Assembly (NCBI GenBank): GCA_013115135.1
Contig: JABANP010000149.1
Span: 1 to 64,000, forward strand
Source of the DNA: Perkinsus olseni
Taxonomy: Eukaryota > Perkinsozoa > Perkinsida > Perkinsidae
Direction of reading: 5' to 3'
DNA: 64,000 bases
Position numbers and translations under genes: made by a program. Under the pieces are notes generated by a model. The model had not been told where the DNA came from and did no database searches. It worked only from the letters and a program-made list of their open reading frames with translations. This document shows positions 55,202 to 64,000 of the stretch, piece by piece (positions within the stretch are counted from its first letter, which is position 1; every line of letters starts with the position of its first letter).

Positions 55202-56044
55202 ATGCCGAAGATTCCTCAATGCTTGGTCACTACCCTTGTGCTGCTCCTCCCCATCACCGCCGTCAGTCCCGGCAGGGTCCGGTGTTCCGCGTTGGGCGAA
55301 ACTACGGAAAGACAGCAGCGGAAACCTGAAGTTTTGTGCGGAGTTTTTCATGAACAAAATGATACTTTATCGCACTTGATCATAAACAAGGTTAAATACA
55401 CCAGTCGAGGGACAGTGGAAGAGAGACTAACGCAGTCGGCGGAGATGCGGCGATCGGCTGTTCTGGACGTGTTCTGTCCCACGTCGACCTCGAAGGTGTA
55501 CGACCCCGAGAATAAGGTGAAGTGCTTTGCCTATGAACCCAACTCGAATAAGTTGGAAGCTGGATGGGGCGGAAGAAGCTACAGCTTGCACGACCTTCTC
55601 CCGATGCAGTTGGACGGCGATGAGAATCTTTTGGCGAGCGACTTGCCTGAGATCAAAGTCTGGAAGTTCGGAAATAATAGCGAACCGTGGTATGTGAGAG
55701 TGCACGAGGACAATATTATCGAGATGGACGCCGAGGACCCGACGAAGGAGGCCGTCTGGCGTGAGGTTCGCGGCAGTGATCGTAAAATGCACGTTATGTT
55801 CGGGAGAATTCCGAGGAGGCGAGAGAGGGACCCAGCGGTCCCAATAATAGTAGTTCGAAGGGAGCTCTCATATTTTACGTCGTTTACGATCTTGAGGGCG
55901 GTCACGGGCCAAGAACGGCATGGTAGGACATTTGACTTGAGTGTGGAATCCACACTGTGGATCAACCGTTCCCCGCTTCCCGTTTTAGATCGGCTGAAAC
56001 ACTTCAAAGCCCTCGAGCTGCGTGAGTTGGAGGATGATTGGTAA
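55202..56044 (+). CDS. Secreted-family protein (intact, single exon)
   Basis: 280 residues from the ATG at 55202, with signal peptide MPKIPQCLVTTLVLLLPITAV. The mature part has LCGVFHEQNDTLSHLI, VLDVFCPTSTSKVYDPENKV, WYVRVHEDNIIEMDAED, HVMFGRIPRR and SYFTSFTILRAVTG, ending ELRELEDDW. The order of a Cys/Asp-Pro block, a W-x-V-x-x-x-[ED] block and a final [FV]-x-LL/IL-R-x-V strand matches the copies at 42409/53349, 56451 and 60250, although overall identity looks low. No known domain is recognised. Likely exported; role unknown. Head-to-tail placement with the next member indicates old tandem duplication. Confidence 0.75.
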   Translation: MPKIPQCLVTTLVLLLPITAVSPGRVRCSALGETTERQQRKPEVLCGVFHEQNDTLSHLIINKVKYTSRGTVEERLTQSAEMRRSAVLDVFCPTSTSKVYDPENKVKCFAYEPNSNKLEAGWGGRSYSLHDLLPMQLDGDENLLASDLPEIKVWKFGNNSEPWYVRVHEDNIIEMDAEDPTKEAVWREVRGSDRKMHVMFGRIPRRRERDPAVPIIVVRRELSYFTSFTILRAVTGQERHGRTFDLSVESTLWINRSPLPVLDRLKHFKALELRELEDDW

Positions 56045-56450
56045 CATGTACATAGCTTTCGCTATCTTCTCGCTATGCTCATTGACAGGACCCTTGTCGA
56101 CTTGGTGACGCGAACGGACGAGGACTTCGTCAAGTGGCGAGCGGCAAGTAAAGATACGCCGGATAATTTCTCGACTTGGCGATCGACTTTCACTCAGGCA
56201 AACGGCATGACAAGAGAGGTCGGAAAGATTAGTAGACAGTCCACTAGTATTCTCGCCAAGGCGAGAACATGTGCATGTTGGCTGTTCGTGTGTGTCACCA
56301 CAGTACGTCGAGTTATCGTTGATGATTTTGGGTGACTTCATCATGTACGGGCCAAAGACGGAGTCTCCGAGGCTTGGTCCACCGCGCTCCGGTCTCACAT
56401 TTGCGTTTCCAAGCGATTTCCATCCGCTCTGTCCCGCTTCACAGCTCCTC

Positions 56451-57200
56451 ATGAGATCAGCACTCATCCTTCTGTCTACTCGATCGGCGGCCCTCTGCGG
56501 TGGGGCAAGTCTCTACTGTGGTCCAGTAGACCCCCACCTTGCAAGGATTGGTGACTCGAGTGTAACTCCACGGGTTTTGTGTCGCGCGAAGGGCTCCTTG
56601 GTGCCCGCTCTCGACCTTGCACGACAGCCGGGGTCATCAACGAACAGCTTGTTCCTTCACAGCTCGACAAGAGATGGTCAGAGGGTGATCGGGAAGACGA
56701 CGACCTGCTCCTACCGATCTGACGCTCGACACTTCGTCACGACCGACTCTAGCTGTGATCCATTAGGGCTGTCCAACAAGTTCACAATGCCTGCGAAGGG
56801 ACGGATCTACTTCTCTGACTTGCCATACACCCTGCGGGAAGTTGTGCCCTATCCGCACAGCGTTCTCTGCAAAATCATTCCGGGCTCCACCGTTTTCGCC
56901 AGCGATGAGCCCTTCTGGAGGGTGGCTAAGGGTGATGATAATAGCGACTGCCGCTTCCACGTGCAGAGGTCGAGGACGACCTTTTCTGAGATGGCCGTGA
57001 ACGCTTCGTCTTCGGACCATTTATTGCGCTTCCACGACCCGGTCCTCGGCGTGGCCTATGGTTTTATGACGGATATGAGAGTCGGTGACGAGTCGGAAAT
57101 TGTGTTGTTGACGATGGAGGTGAATAAGGATGGCAAGATGCAATTTGCTGTGCTTCGGATGGATAAGGACGAAGAGAACGATGACTGGGTTCGCTTGTGA
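56451..57200 (+). CDS. Secreted-family protein (intact, single exon)
   Basis: 249 residues from the ATG at 56451, chosen because MRSALILLSTRSAALCGGAS is the only plausible signal peptide in the frame; the frame is open further upstream. Family blocks: RVLCRAKGSLVPALDL, CDPLGLSNKFTMPAKGRIY (compare HCDPDGKTRSFNF at 42409), FWRVAKGDDNSDCRFHV, VYGFMTD-like strand YGFMTDMRVGDESEIVLL, and KMQFAVLRMDKDEENDDW at the end. The acidic DDW ending is shared with the gene at 55202. Function unknown. A short unassigned frame (56075-56335) lies between the two genes. Confidence 0.7.
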   Translation: MRSALILLSTRSAALCGGASLYCGPVDPHLARIGDSSVTPRVLCRAKGSLVPALDLARQPGSSTNSLFLHSSTRDGQRVIGKTTTCSYRSDARHFVTTDSSCDPLGLSNKFTMPAKGRIYFSDLPYTLREVVPYPHSVLCKIIPGSTVFASDEPFWRVAKGDDNSDCRFHVQRSRTTFSEMAVNASSSDHLLRFHDPVLGVAYGFMTDMRVGDESEIVLLTMEVNKDGKMQFAVLRMDKDEENDDWVRL

Positions 57201-57539
57201 GTGGAAACTCTCACCCTGTCATCCGGATGTGATATTGTTCGGTTCAGGAGCTCTGACGACTCTTACGAGGAAGAACCCGGACAGGCCTCCAACCTCGAGA
57301 AGAGGTGATGTTGAAGAGGTTCCTCAACGGTCTTGTCAGCTGCTTCCGTTACTGCAGGTCGACTGGCCCATTCCGCCATGAAAATTAAGAACTGGTGGAA
57401 CCGACCACGGCGGTAGGCGGACTCGGAACTGACCGATAACAGCACTCGAGAGATGTTCATGGCTTTGTTGATGCCTTACATATTTACTGTTGATGTATGT
57501 TACATCTACAGCGTTGTGTTAGTCTGACAGACTACTACG

Positions 57540-57590
57540 GGCCCATTCAATCTATCCACCCGGGTTCAATCCCTGGTTCAGTCGTTATTC
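57540..57590 (+). other. tRNA T-arm-like sequence upstream of PDE gene
   Basis: CCGGG-TTCAATC-CCTGG (57560-57576) forms a full five-pair T-stem with one G-T pair and contains box B GGTTCAATCC (57563-57572). No acceptor or anticodon stem could be built around it. It ends about 20 bases before the PDE start codon. Confidence 0.3.
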
Positions 57591-57595
57591 AGGGT

Positions 57596-59131
57596 ATGTC
57601 CGCCAGCGAGGAGCCTCCTGTCCACCGAGAGGCCTCACAAAGGCTACGAGGGTCCGCTCCCGAGATTCTCATCAGCCACATTGACCGAGACGACGTCGGT
57701 GATGTGTCGGACTACTTCCGAAAGCACAACCTCGAGAACCTCCTCACCGACCTCCTGTGCCGCATCGGCGAGGAGCTCCCCGATGACCCTGCGGAATTTA
57801 TGTGCTCCTACATTCGGCGACAGATCCCGAGCAACAAGGCCGCCGCTGCTGCTGTTGATCGCCGAAGGTTCACGGTCGGTGGCCAGATGACGTCAACGAG
57901 GTCGATAGCGCTGCACAGGGTGTCGCAGCAACTTGAAAAGGAGAATCTTTCCATCCACAGCTTCGTGCAGGGATGGATCGATCGACCGGAGCTCCTGTCT
58001 ACCTCTCGAAGGCCCAGCCAGACTAGGAGTGAAGGAACCCCTCACAAGGACCGCCATAGTGTTACCACTCCTTCGTTGAAGGCTGAGACCATAGAGTTGT
58101 TCCGAGACTGGCATAGGGGCGAACGTGAGAGTCAAGCGTCGTTGGAACAACTTCTATCTTGGGAACTGGATGTGCTTGCTGTCGACGAGGAGACTCTTGC
58201 CCTCCGCGCGCTGTCAAGTTTTGGATCTATGGGGCTTCTTTAACCGGGACGACCCTTCCGTCGGGGTGGCCTGCAGTGGACATTAGTCGAATGCAAGGTT
58301 TCCTATCAGACCTTTACCACCACTACCATTCTTCTAATCCGTACCATAACTTCAAGCATGCATTCAGTGTGATGTCGGCGGTTGGGAATCTTCTGCGTCT
58401 CTGCGGTGCGGATGAGTTCTGTTCGGCTGTGGAACAGCTAGCCCTTCTGGTTGCGTCCCTAGCCCATGACGTTGGTCACAGCGGCCTTAACAACGACTAC
58501 TACGTGAAGAAGAAGCACGCCTTAGCCATCCGGTATAACGATCAAGCAGTGTTAGAGAGCATGCACAGCTCGTTGGCTTTCGAGTTGATTCTGAAAGAAA
58601 AAAATAATTTCCTGGTGGATTGGGATGAGGAAGCTTTTGCCGAGTTCAGAAAGACCGCCATAGCGGCTATCCTGGCCACTGACATGAAGGTCCACTTTGA
58701 CCTCACCACGCAGATGCAGGATCTTAGGTCGACGCCTGAGGTTGACACATCATGTCCGGATACTAAGATACTCGTGCATAAGTGCCTGGTCCACGCCGCC
58801 GATATCAGCAACCCTGTTTTGCCTACGAGTATGTATGAAGCTTGGGCTCAGCGAGTTGCTACTGAGTTCTACCGGCAATCGCAACGGGAGAAGTCCGAGG
58901 GCCTCCCTACGGCTCCATTTATGGACAGCTCTCCCCGACGACCGGGCCGAGTTTGCTGTCCTTCAGCTGGGTTTCATGAACTTCGTGGTGGCGCCGTTGT
59001 GGAACGCCATGGTGGATATGTGGCCGCAGCTGGAGCCCCGAAGAAAGCAGCTAGCTGTCAACGTAGAGTACTTTAAGAAGCTGCAAAGCTGTGCGGAGAA
59101 GAAAGATACCGAAGAAGGTTCACCTGAATGA
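57596..59131 (+). CDS. Cyclic-nucleotide phosphodiesterase with RIIa-like N-terminus
   Basis: ATG at 57596 (MSASEEPPVHRE). Residues about 30-80, DYFRKHNLENLLTDLL then LPDDPAEFMCSYI, fit the RIIa/DPY-30-type dimerisation-docking helix pair. A linker follows, then the PDEase I catalytic domain: NPYHNFKHAFSV, the metal motif LAHDVGHSGLNNDYY, TDMKVHFDL, HAADISNPVLP, and the glutamine-switch helix LQLGFMNFVVAPLW. All metal ligands (His, His, Asp, Asp) are present. It hydrolyses cAMP and/or cGMP; specificity cannot be read. The RIIa-like part suggests anchoring to an AKAP-type helix or a cilium/flagellum. Two shifts break the frame, in CGCGCG at 58204-58211 and in CTCTCCCC at 58928-58936. Both are in simple sequence, so assembly errors are more likely than decay. 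Confidence 0.88.
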
Positions 59132-60200
59132 TGCCGGGTTGGACCTAAGATATTCCAGATTCTCATATTTAACGTATTTTAATTCTGTACCATTCCATTC
59201 TCAACTCCCAATTGCAAATTGTGATAATAATACGTAGTGAGTCGAGCATTGAGGGTCTGTCACGTCTTCTGCACAGCACCGCTGCCGCGTTGTGTAGGTC
59301 AATCGGTTGTTTGCCTTTCGACCGATAAGTACTCGAAGCCATCTCGTGGTTTGTCTTGCGGAGCGACATGTGCCTACCGTTGTCATGACGTTCAGTGATA
59401 ACGCTGAAACGCTGTGGTCGCCCTGAGTGACGGTGGTTATGTCAACTGACTCGGCCTCTCCGCAGCGGGTGCCATGCTCTCCTCTAGGATGCTCGGGCTG
59501 ATTCAATGCTCATCCCATCACTTACACTAAGGCATGGCCCTCTTCAGCTTCTCTCTTCGCCATGCCTGCCGGTGGACGGGTGGGAAAACCCGACGACACC
59601 TTCGAGAGCTTCTTTGAGTGAGTTGTCGGTCAATCGGGTTTGGTCGACACGTGCGCTTCTCGTTAATCATCGGAGGTACGATAGTGTGAGAGGTTCGACG
59701 GAAAATTCTTCGGGCTCGCCTGTCGTCCGAGAGGGCCTCGCCGGGGATCGAACCCACGACCTATTGGATGGCGTATTGGAGCGGACCAGCAAGGTCACTG
59801 GATGCTTCTGCCTCGAGGAGTTCCGATTTGTGCAGACTACGGTAGGGAGACCGGCATTGGAAGTTGGCGAAGTTGTGGTAGGTTAAACACGCCAGTTTAT
59901 GGATAGCAGTCCAGGGCCTTCTGGTTCTGCTGCTGCTCCTTCTGTATGCATACACGCTGGAGCCACATATTAAACAGGTGAGAGACTCAGCGGCTTCCGG
60001 GCTGGTACGCATGGCACCCGTCGCGCGGCAGCATAATTCAAGCTCTCAGTAGCTGCAGTCATCGACTAACGGCCCCCTTTTCCAGCACAATCTTTGAACT
60101 ACATGGTCTTTGAGATGTTACGGAGTTTGGAACCGCTTTACAAGGTCTCTCGTACAGGTTCAATCAACCTTAGAGAAGTATTGCAGTGATGGTCACAAGT
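59132..60200. other. Spacer with a tRNA-like box B
   Basis: No gene is supported. On the minus strand GGTTCGATCC (59745-59754) with CCCGGCGAGGCC downstream resembles a tRNA 3' half, and TGACCTTGCTGGTCC upstream is a possible box A; no acceptor stem closes. A plus-strand frame over it (59506-59886) has the typical look of translated tRNA-like DNA. Confidence 0.35.
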
Positions 60201-60249
60201 GGTCGGAGAACGCCGTATGTTTGGGTCCCAGCTGGAAGGAAACTCTCTC

Positions 60250-61089
60250 CGCTACCTTGTTGATGCACGGCCAGTGTACTTCCAGACCAGTACTCCTCAC
60301 AGTCACCACTCCCTGTTCCAGCCCGAGAACAGTCTACCCAGGATTGGGTCATCACCCATGACGAAGTGCTGGAGTTCGATGTAGCCAGCAGCCCACCTAC
60401 CATCCTCCTTGGTAATAGATCTATCGAAATCCATCGCCGTGGCCTTTGCTGTGCCGAGCAAAACCAAAGCGTTGCCATTCGAGTATAATGGGGAGATAAC
60501 GTCGGAGTTTCACCTGTGATGCGTGAAGTGCTGTTGTTCACTAGTGCTTTCTTTATCACGGGTGAACCTCCATCGAGTCAAAGGCATTGATCTTCGGTCA
60601 TTCTGAGTCGTCTGCGGCCCAGTCTGGTGCAGTGGCGCAGAAAAACAATCTGCCCGGCCGCAGCGTCGCGCCGGAATTTGTTTCCCGTCTATTGTCTTAG
60701 TTTAGAGTTTCTCCAATCACGTGCTGGTGGATAGGCAAAATGCTCTCCGATATCAGCATTGCTGACCGGAAGTCTTTCCTTCTTGTCCACGACCGCTTTG
60801 AAATGCAGGCGCTGTTGTCTTGCAGGTGTACGTCCACTAGGGAGGTGTAAGGGCGGTGTGAGATGGAGGCTCCTAATCTTCGATGAAGCTCGACAGTGAG
60901 TGGTCGAAGGCGGCGATACATCCACTGGATTGCGCCATCAGGTTTGAAGAGACTCATACCGGTGCGGGGTCTCAAAGCTTCGTGGTGAGCACTACGAGGG
61001 CAGCTGCTAGTAAATGGAAGGTCGAGTTCTCGCTCCTGAAGGGAGTTGATCAGCTGGGAGAAAGCGAGATGTGTGAAATTGAGATGTAG
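60250..61089 (+). pseudogene. Degenerate or spliced member of the secreted family
   Basis: Family-like blocks appear in order but in different frames: DWVITHDEVLEFDVASSPPT (60340-60400, compare WYVRVHEDNIIEMD), ADRKSFLLVHDRFEMQALLS (60740-60822, compare LVEERFVLMAKRQEQ), and KWKVEFSLLKGVDQLGESEM (61010-61089, compare KMQFAVLRMDKDEENDDW). A TAA at about 60487 and a TAG at about 60838 lie between them. No signal peptide was found. A decayed paralogue or one with unrecognised introns would fit. Confidence 0.4.
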
Positions 61090-61940
61090 AATGGGGACGC
61101 TACCGCGGCGATGGTCATTATCACCAACTACTGCCGTGGTCACCGGAGTTGCTAGGAGGGTTCGACAGGCCGAGGGCGGCCACTTCGGGTTCTGACCAGG
61201 AGCGCCTTAATGACAGAAGGGAATGCATAGGAGGATTGAGCTAATATCATTCTCTGGTCTCGAGGGAGACCGAATGGACCCGCTTGCTATGGAATTGGCT
61301 GAACATGGACTCACATTCTAGTTGAGGTGGAATGTGAGCAGATGTCTGCCTCAGAGCTACCGACCAGTAGCCACTGGCTGATAAGTCAGGTGTAGAAATT
61401 TCTGTCCGACTAGGTTCTCTCTTCGTCGAGACTTCACGCGTAATTATGAGCTGACACGACGCAGCTGGTGCTCTCCCTGGCTTGAGGATCTCAGGCATCA
61501 GATAACACCTGTGGATTTATCCTTTTTCATAGGAAATTTTGCTCAACTGGCGCCATTTTTCGCTTCAGTTTCGCGGTGGATAATCAGCAGCCACACCTTC
61601 CCCGTATACACGACAAGTTCGCTGGCTCCAATGGCCAATGCGAATTCGCGGGGTATTACCGGTAAAAGTCTCGCATTCAGTTGAGTGCCTTCCGTCAGGA
61701 CGTGGCTGCGGCTAGCTGACAGGCACGATCTCGGCTGGGCACACTTTGCAGTTACCGGAATCAACAACTTACTATGGCTCAGTAGTCGGACCGTCGTGGG
61801 ATGGGAACACGTTGTGGTCGTGAATGATGCATAAAAAGTTGATCAGTATGCGAAAATGTGAAATCAGATAGGGCTGTTACAACCTTGGCATATTACCGCA
61901 TAACCCTCAATTCATACCAGCACACCCCTAGTGGATGTTG
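61090..61940. other. Region with weak minus-strand frames
   Basis: Two minus-strand frames have some protein character (MPEILKPGRAPAASCQLIIT at 61498 downward, and ARLLPVIPREFALAIGASEL at about 61680-61610), but starts and splice links are missing. I do not assign a gene. Confidence 0.25.
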
Positions 61941-61949
61941 GCCACGATG

Positions 61950-63125
61950 TCTATTCGATAACGATCTCGTCTAGGTGCCCTACTGGTAGGGGCAGTCTCC
62001 TATCTTGTCTATACTCGAGGCGTGAGTAATACACTCGCCAAGGTAGACTATTTCTCGGCAGCAGTATTGGTGAAGTCATTCATTATTGACATCAGCATGC
62101 AAGTGGGTCTCCCGTGGGCTTTTTCCCTGTCCACTGTGGCTGCCCTCCTCTAGATGCTTCTCGTTTCCTATATATACTACTGGTACGGTCGGAATGGCCT
62201 CCAGTGTCAAATGTGTCTCTTCCACCCGACTCATTGTGAGAACTTTGATGCTGACCCCATGCATGGCACGCTGAGGTGAGGTCGAAATGGGTCGGTGCCT
62301 GACGAGACTAACCGGCATGTCCGTTCACTGTCGGACTGGAAAAGCCGTTCTGCTCACGCTGGAGTCTCCATGGGATAGTCTTGACGTTTGTCCGAGACTT
62401 CGCCCGGCTACTGCTGCTTTCGTTGCGGCTTCCGAATCGTGCTGGTGAAACTGATGGGACTACTGAGAAGTGTGGTATGAAAAGGTTCAAATTGGGCAGA
62501 AGAATTCTTACAAAAATAAAACTGAAGAAATTCTAGAAGAAATTAATAACCGATTGTCGCCATCAGATACATCATCATAGTGGTGACAGTATCGGCCCTC
62601 ATGCCCCAACTCCTTATCCGTCAGAAGGCATTCAATCGTAACGCTCGCTACGTCGGAGCGGATGATGAGCTGGACCATCACTGCATGGGAGGCTTCACGA
62701 GGATCGGCCTGGCCAGCCTTCTACTCCTTGCCTTTCACTACGGGTAAACCCAACCAGTTGGTGTGTGTGGGTTCATAGTCCAGTGTCGGTACCGGGTCAT
62801 TTGGACCTTCACCGATATGCTCCACAACAGAATCCACTTGACTTCTCCCGTGCAGGGTTCTCCATCGAAATTTTTCGTATCTTACCTATTCATGATGAAA
62901 CGATACTTAGAGAGCCCTTCAATGATGATGACCAGCATAGGACAGTTGCAAGCAAAACAAAGACCAGATTTCTAAAAGTGTGAGTTGCGAATTTTATGGT
63001 ACGTGTTCTTGACAGGTTTTTTGATCCTCGGACCGTTGATTTTCATACGAGGCAGCGGAGTGACCGGTGGTCTCTACATGCTGCTCGCTATTCCTGTACG
63101 ATGGTGGCGAGGCCCGACATGCATC
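61950..63125 (+). CDS. Candidate multi-exon membrane protein
   Basis: Plus-strand pieces with several hydrophobic segments: GALLVGAVSYLVYTRG and VGLPWAFSLSTVAALL (about 61975-62155), MLLVSYIYYWYGR followed by CQMCLFHPTHCENFD (62157-62275), MPQLLIRQKAFNRN with IGLASLLLLAFHYG (about 62602-62745), GFSIEIFRILPIHDETIL (62856-62975) and FLILGPLIFIRGSGVTGG (63018-63118). Splice borders exist (GTGCAG acceptor at 62855, TTGACAG at 63017), but phase does not close at the last join, where a run of six T occurs. It is probably an integral membrane protein of unknown type, or two neighbouring genes. Confidence 0.35.
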
Positions 63126-63129
63126 GACT

Positions 63130-63770
63130 AGCGCTGCGGACTCAGGTTGTTTGCGGCTGGTCCTTGTTGTTGTGCATCCCAACACTGGCGATTTGCGACG
63201 ATATCGACGACTACGATTATGCTCCGGTATTTTCTGACGCGGCTCCGTTCCCTGCTGTGACAACACGTTGTGGTCGTTGCAGTAGCGTAAAACAACAAGA
63301 GTTGATTCTACAACAATGAGAGTTGGTCTGCTGAGGAATCAGCGCGTCGTGATATCGTATTCTGGAACGCACTTCTGTACCCACTGTATCTTGGGGTTAC
63401 CATTCTCACTATCTTCTGAAGTCTGCAAACCATAATAATTTAGTGTAGTAGAGTTCGCAATTATCCTAGCCCTAGGCTGAGCTACAGGGACCGAGCGATC
63501 GTCACAATAGCAGAAGTGTCCCTAAGAACAGCAGTCGAGCAATGTTCCCGCAGAGAATAGAGCCTAACAGCCTTTGCACAGTCCGATTGTCTTCGAAGCG
63601 TGGCGGATGACTCGTTTCGAGTCCTCAGATTCTCATCAACCATAACGTTGCCTACGATCGCCATTCCTTGCGCTATGTACCATGATCATTCCTGTTCACG
63701 CCTTTCCGGCTATTTACGCGGCCTCGTTGTTAATACTAAGTTGATGGTTGATCCGATACGGAAGCTTTTC
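63130..63770. other. Region without a supported gene
   Basis: A frame with an ATG at 63119 has a hydrophobic start (VCGWSLLLCIPTLAIC) but overlaps the membrane-protein exon above in another frame, so at most one is real. Nothing else is seen. Confidence 0.3.
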
Positions 63771-63772
63771 TG

Positions 63773-63924
63773 ATGACCTTGCCTCACACACCGCTGCATT
63801 CGCTTCCTCGCCTAACGCAGCTGCCGCCTTCACATCGCCCCCCTGACAGATCTCCTGCGGAAATCTTCGCTGGTCTCCCTGCTAAGACTAGGAATGTCCT
63901 TCTTGGCTTCGATATTGACACTCC
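63773..63924 (+). CDS. Candidate N-terminal exon of a gene running off the right edge
   Basis: ATG at 63773 opens 50 codons (MTLPHTPLHSLPRLTQLPPS, then AEIFAGLPAKTRNVLLGFD) and ends at a good donor, CC|GTAAGG, at 63925. A Pro-rich start followed by a structured segment is typical of a first exon. No identity can be given. Confidence 0.35.
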
Positions 63925-64000
63925 GTAAGGGTTGCTGTAGGGTGGTGGGTCGAATGGTCAGTAGGTAGGTGTTCACAATTTCGGCGCTTCGTCTGTTTTC

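Noticed and set aside
55427..56467. Minus-strand ORFs of 121-160 codons
   Set aside because: They are antisense to the intact secreted genes, which have signal peptides and family motifs on the plus strand.
62602..62745. DHHC tetrapeptide suggesting a palmitoyltransferase
   Set aside because: The tetrapeptide (DELDHHCMGG) lacks the surrounding Cys-rich domain spacing and the following PW, so it is likely coincidence.
1..64000. Bacterial or viral origin of the window
   Set aside because: Spliced Sm, RPA2, BTB-BACK and LITAF genes with GT-AG introns on both strands exclude a prokaryote; apart from the retroelement no viral genes are seen.

Overview
The window looks like nuclear DNA of a protist, most probably an alveolate of the Perkinsus type. 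Genes are dense, lie on both strands and are cut by many short GT-AG introns, several of only 40 to 60 bases. They encode eukaryote-only proteins (SmB, RPA2, BTB-BACK, PDEase, PB1, LITAF) mixed with lineage-specific secreted paralogue families, a secreted subtilase and a retroelement. The genus is an inference. TAA, TAG and TGA all appear to act as stops.

Layout. 1-4.9 kb: 5' part of a retroelement on the minus strand, a 1,369-codon Gag-Pol frame that runs off the left edge, plus its leader. 5.0-7.5 kb: two spliced secreted cysteine-containing paralogues. 7.7-9.7 kb: BTB-BACK gene. 9.7-12.9 kb: first arm of an inverted duplication carrying an intact subtilase. 13.9-21.9 kb: compact housekeeping block with a PB1 protein, RPA2, SmB and a dual-specificity-type phosphatase on the minus strand, and an unidentified plus-strand gene overlapping the phosphatase. 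22-25 kb: weak exons, AT-rich DNA and a TGATT-rich repeat. 25.5-28.8 kb: second arm of the inverted duplication with a broken subtilase. 30.4-33.4 kb: spliced DUF676-type lipase.

From about 31.96 to 53.4 kb the window is a direct tandem duplication of a roughly 10.7-kb unit. Each unit holds the 5' part of the lipase gene, an unidentified acidic protein, a long unidentified multi-exon gene, a minisatellite, a 12-bp-arm palindrome, a LITAF zinc-ribbon gene and tRNA-like box-B sequences. The unit ends lie inside two genes, so copy B of the lipase lost its 3' exons. A secreted-protein gene at the other end is split into an N-terminal part (42.4 kb) and a C-terminal part (53.3 kb).

53-61 kb: a cluster of divergent members of that secreted family, then a cyclic-nucleotide phosphodiesterase with an RIIa-like N-terminus. 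62-64 kb: exons of a likely membrane protein and one N-terminal exon. One- or two-base frameshifts recur in otherwise conserved genes and most look like assembly indels. The best candidates for undescribed biology are the two secreted paralogue families and the way segmental duplication has split and recombined them. Exon limits were read by eye from splice sites and phase and have not been tested against transcripts.
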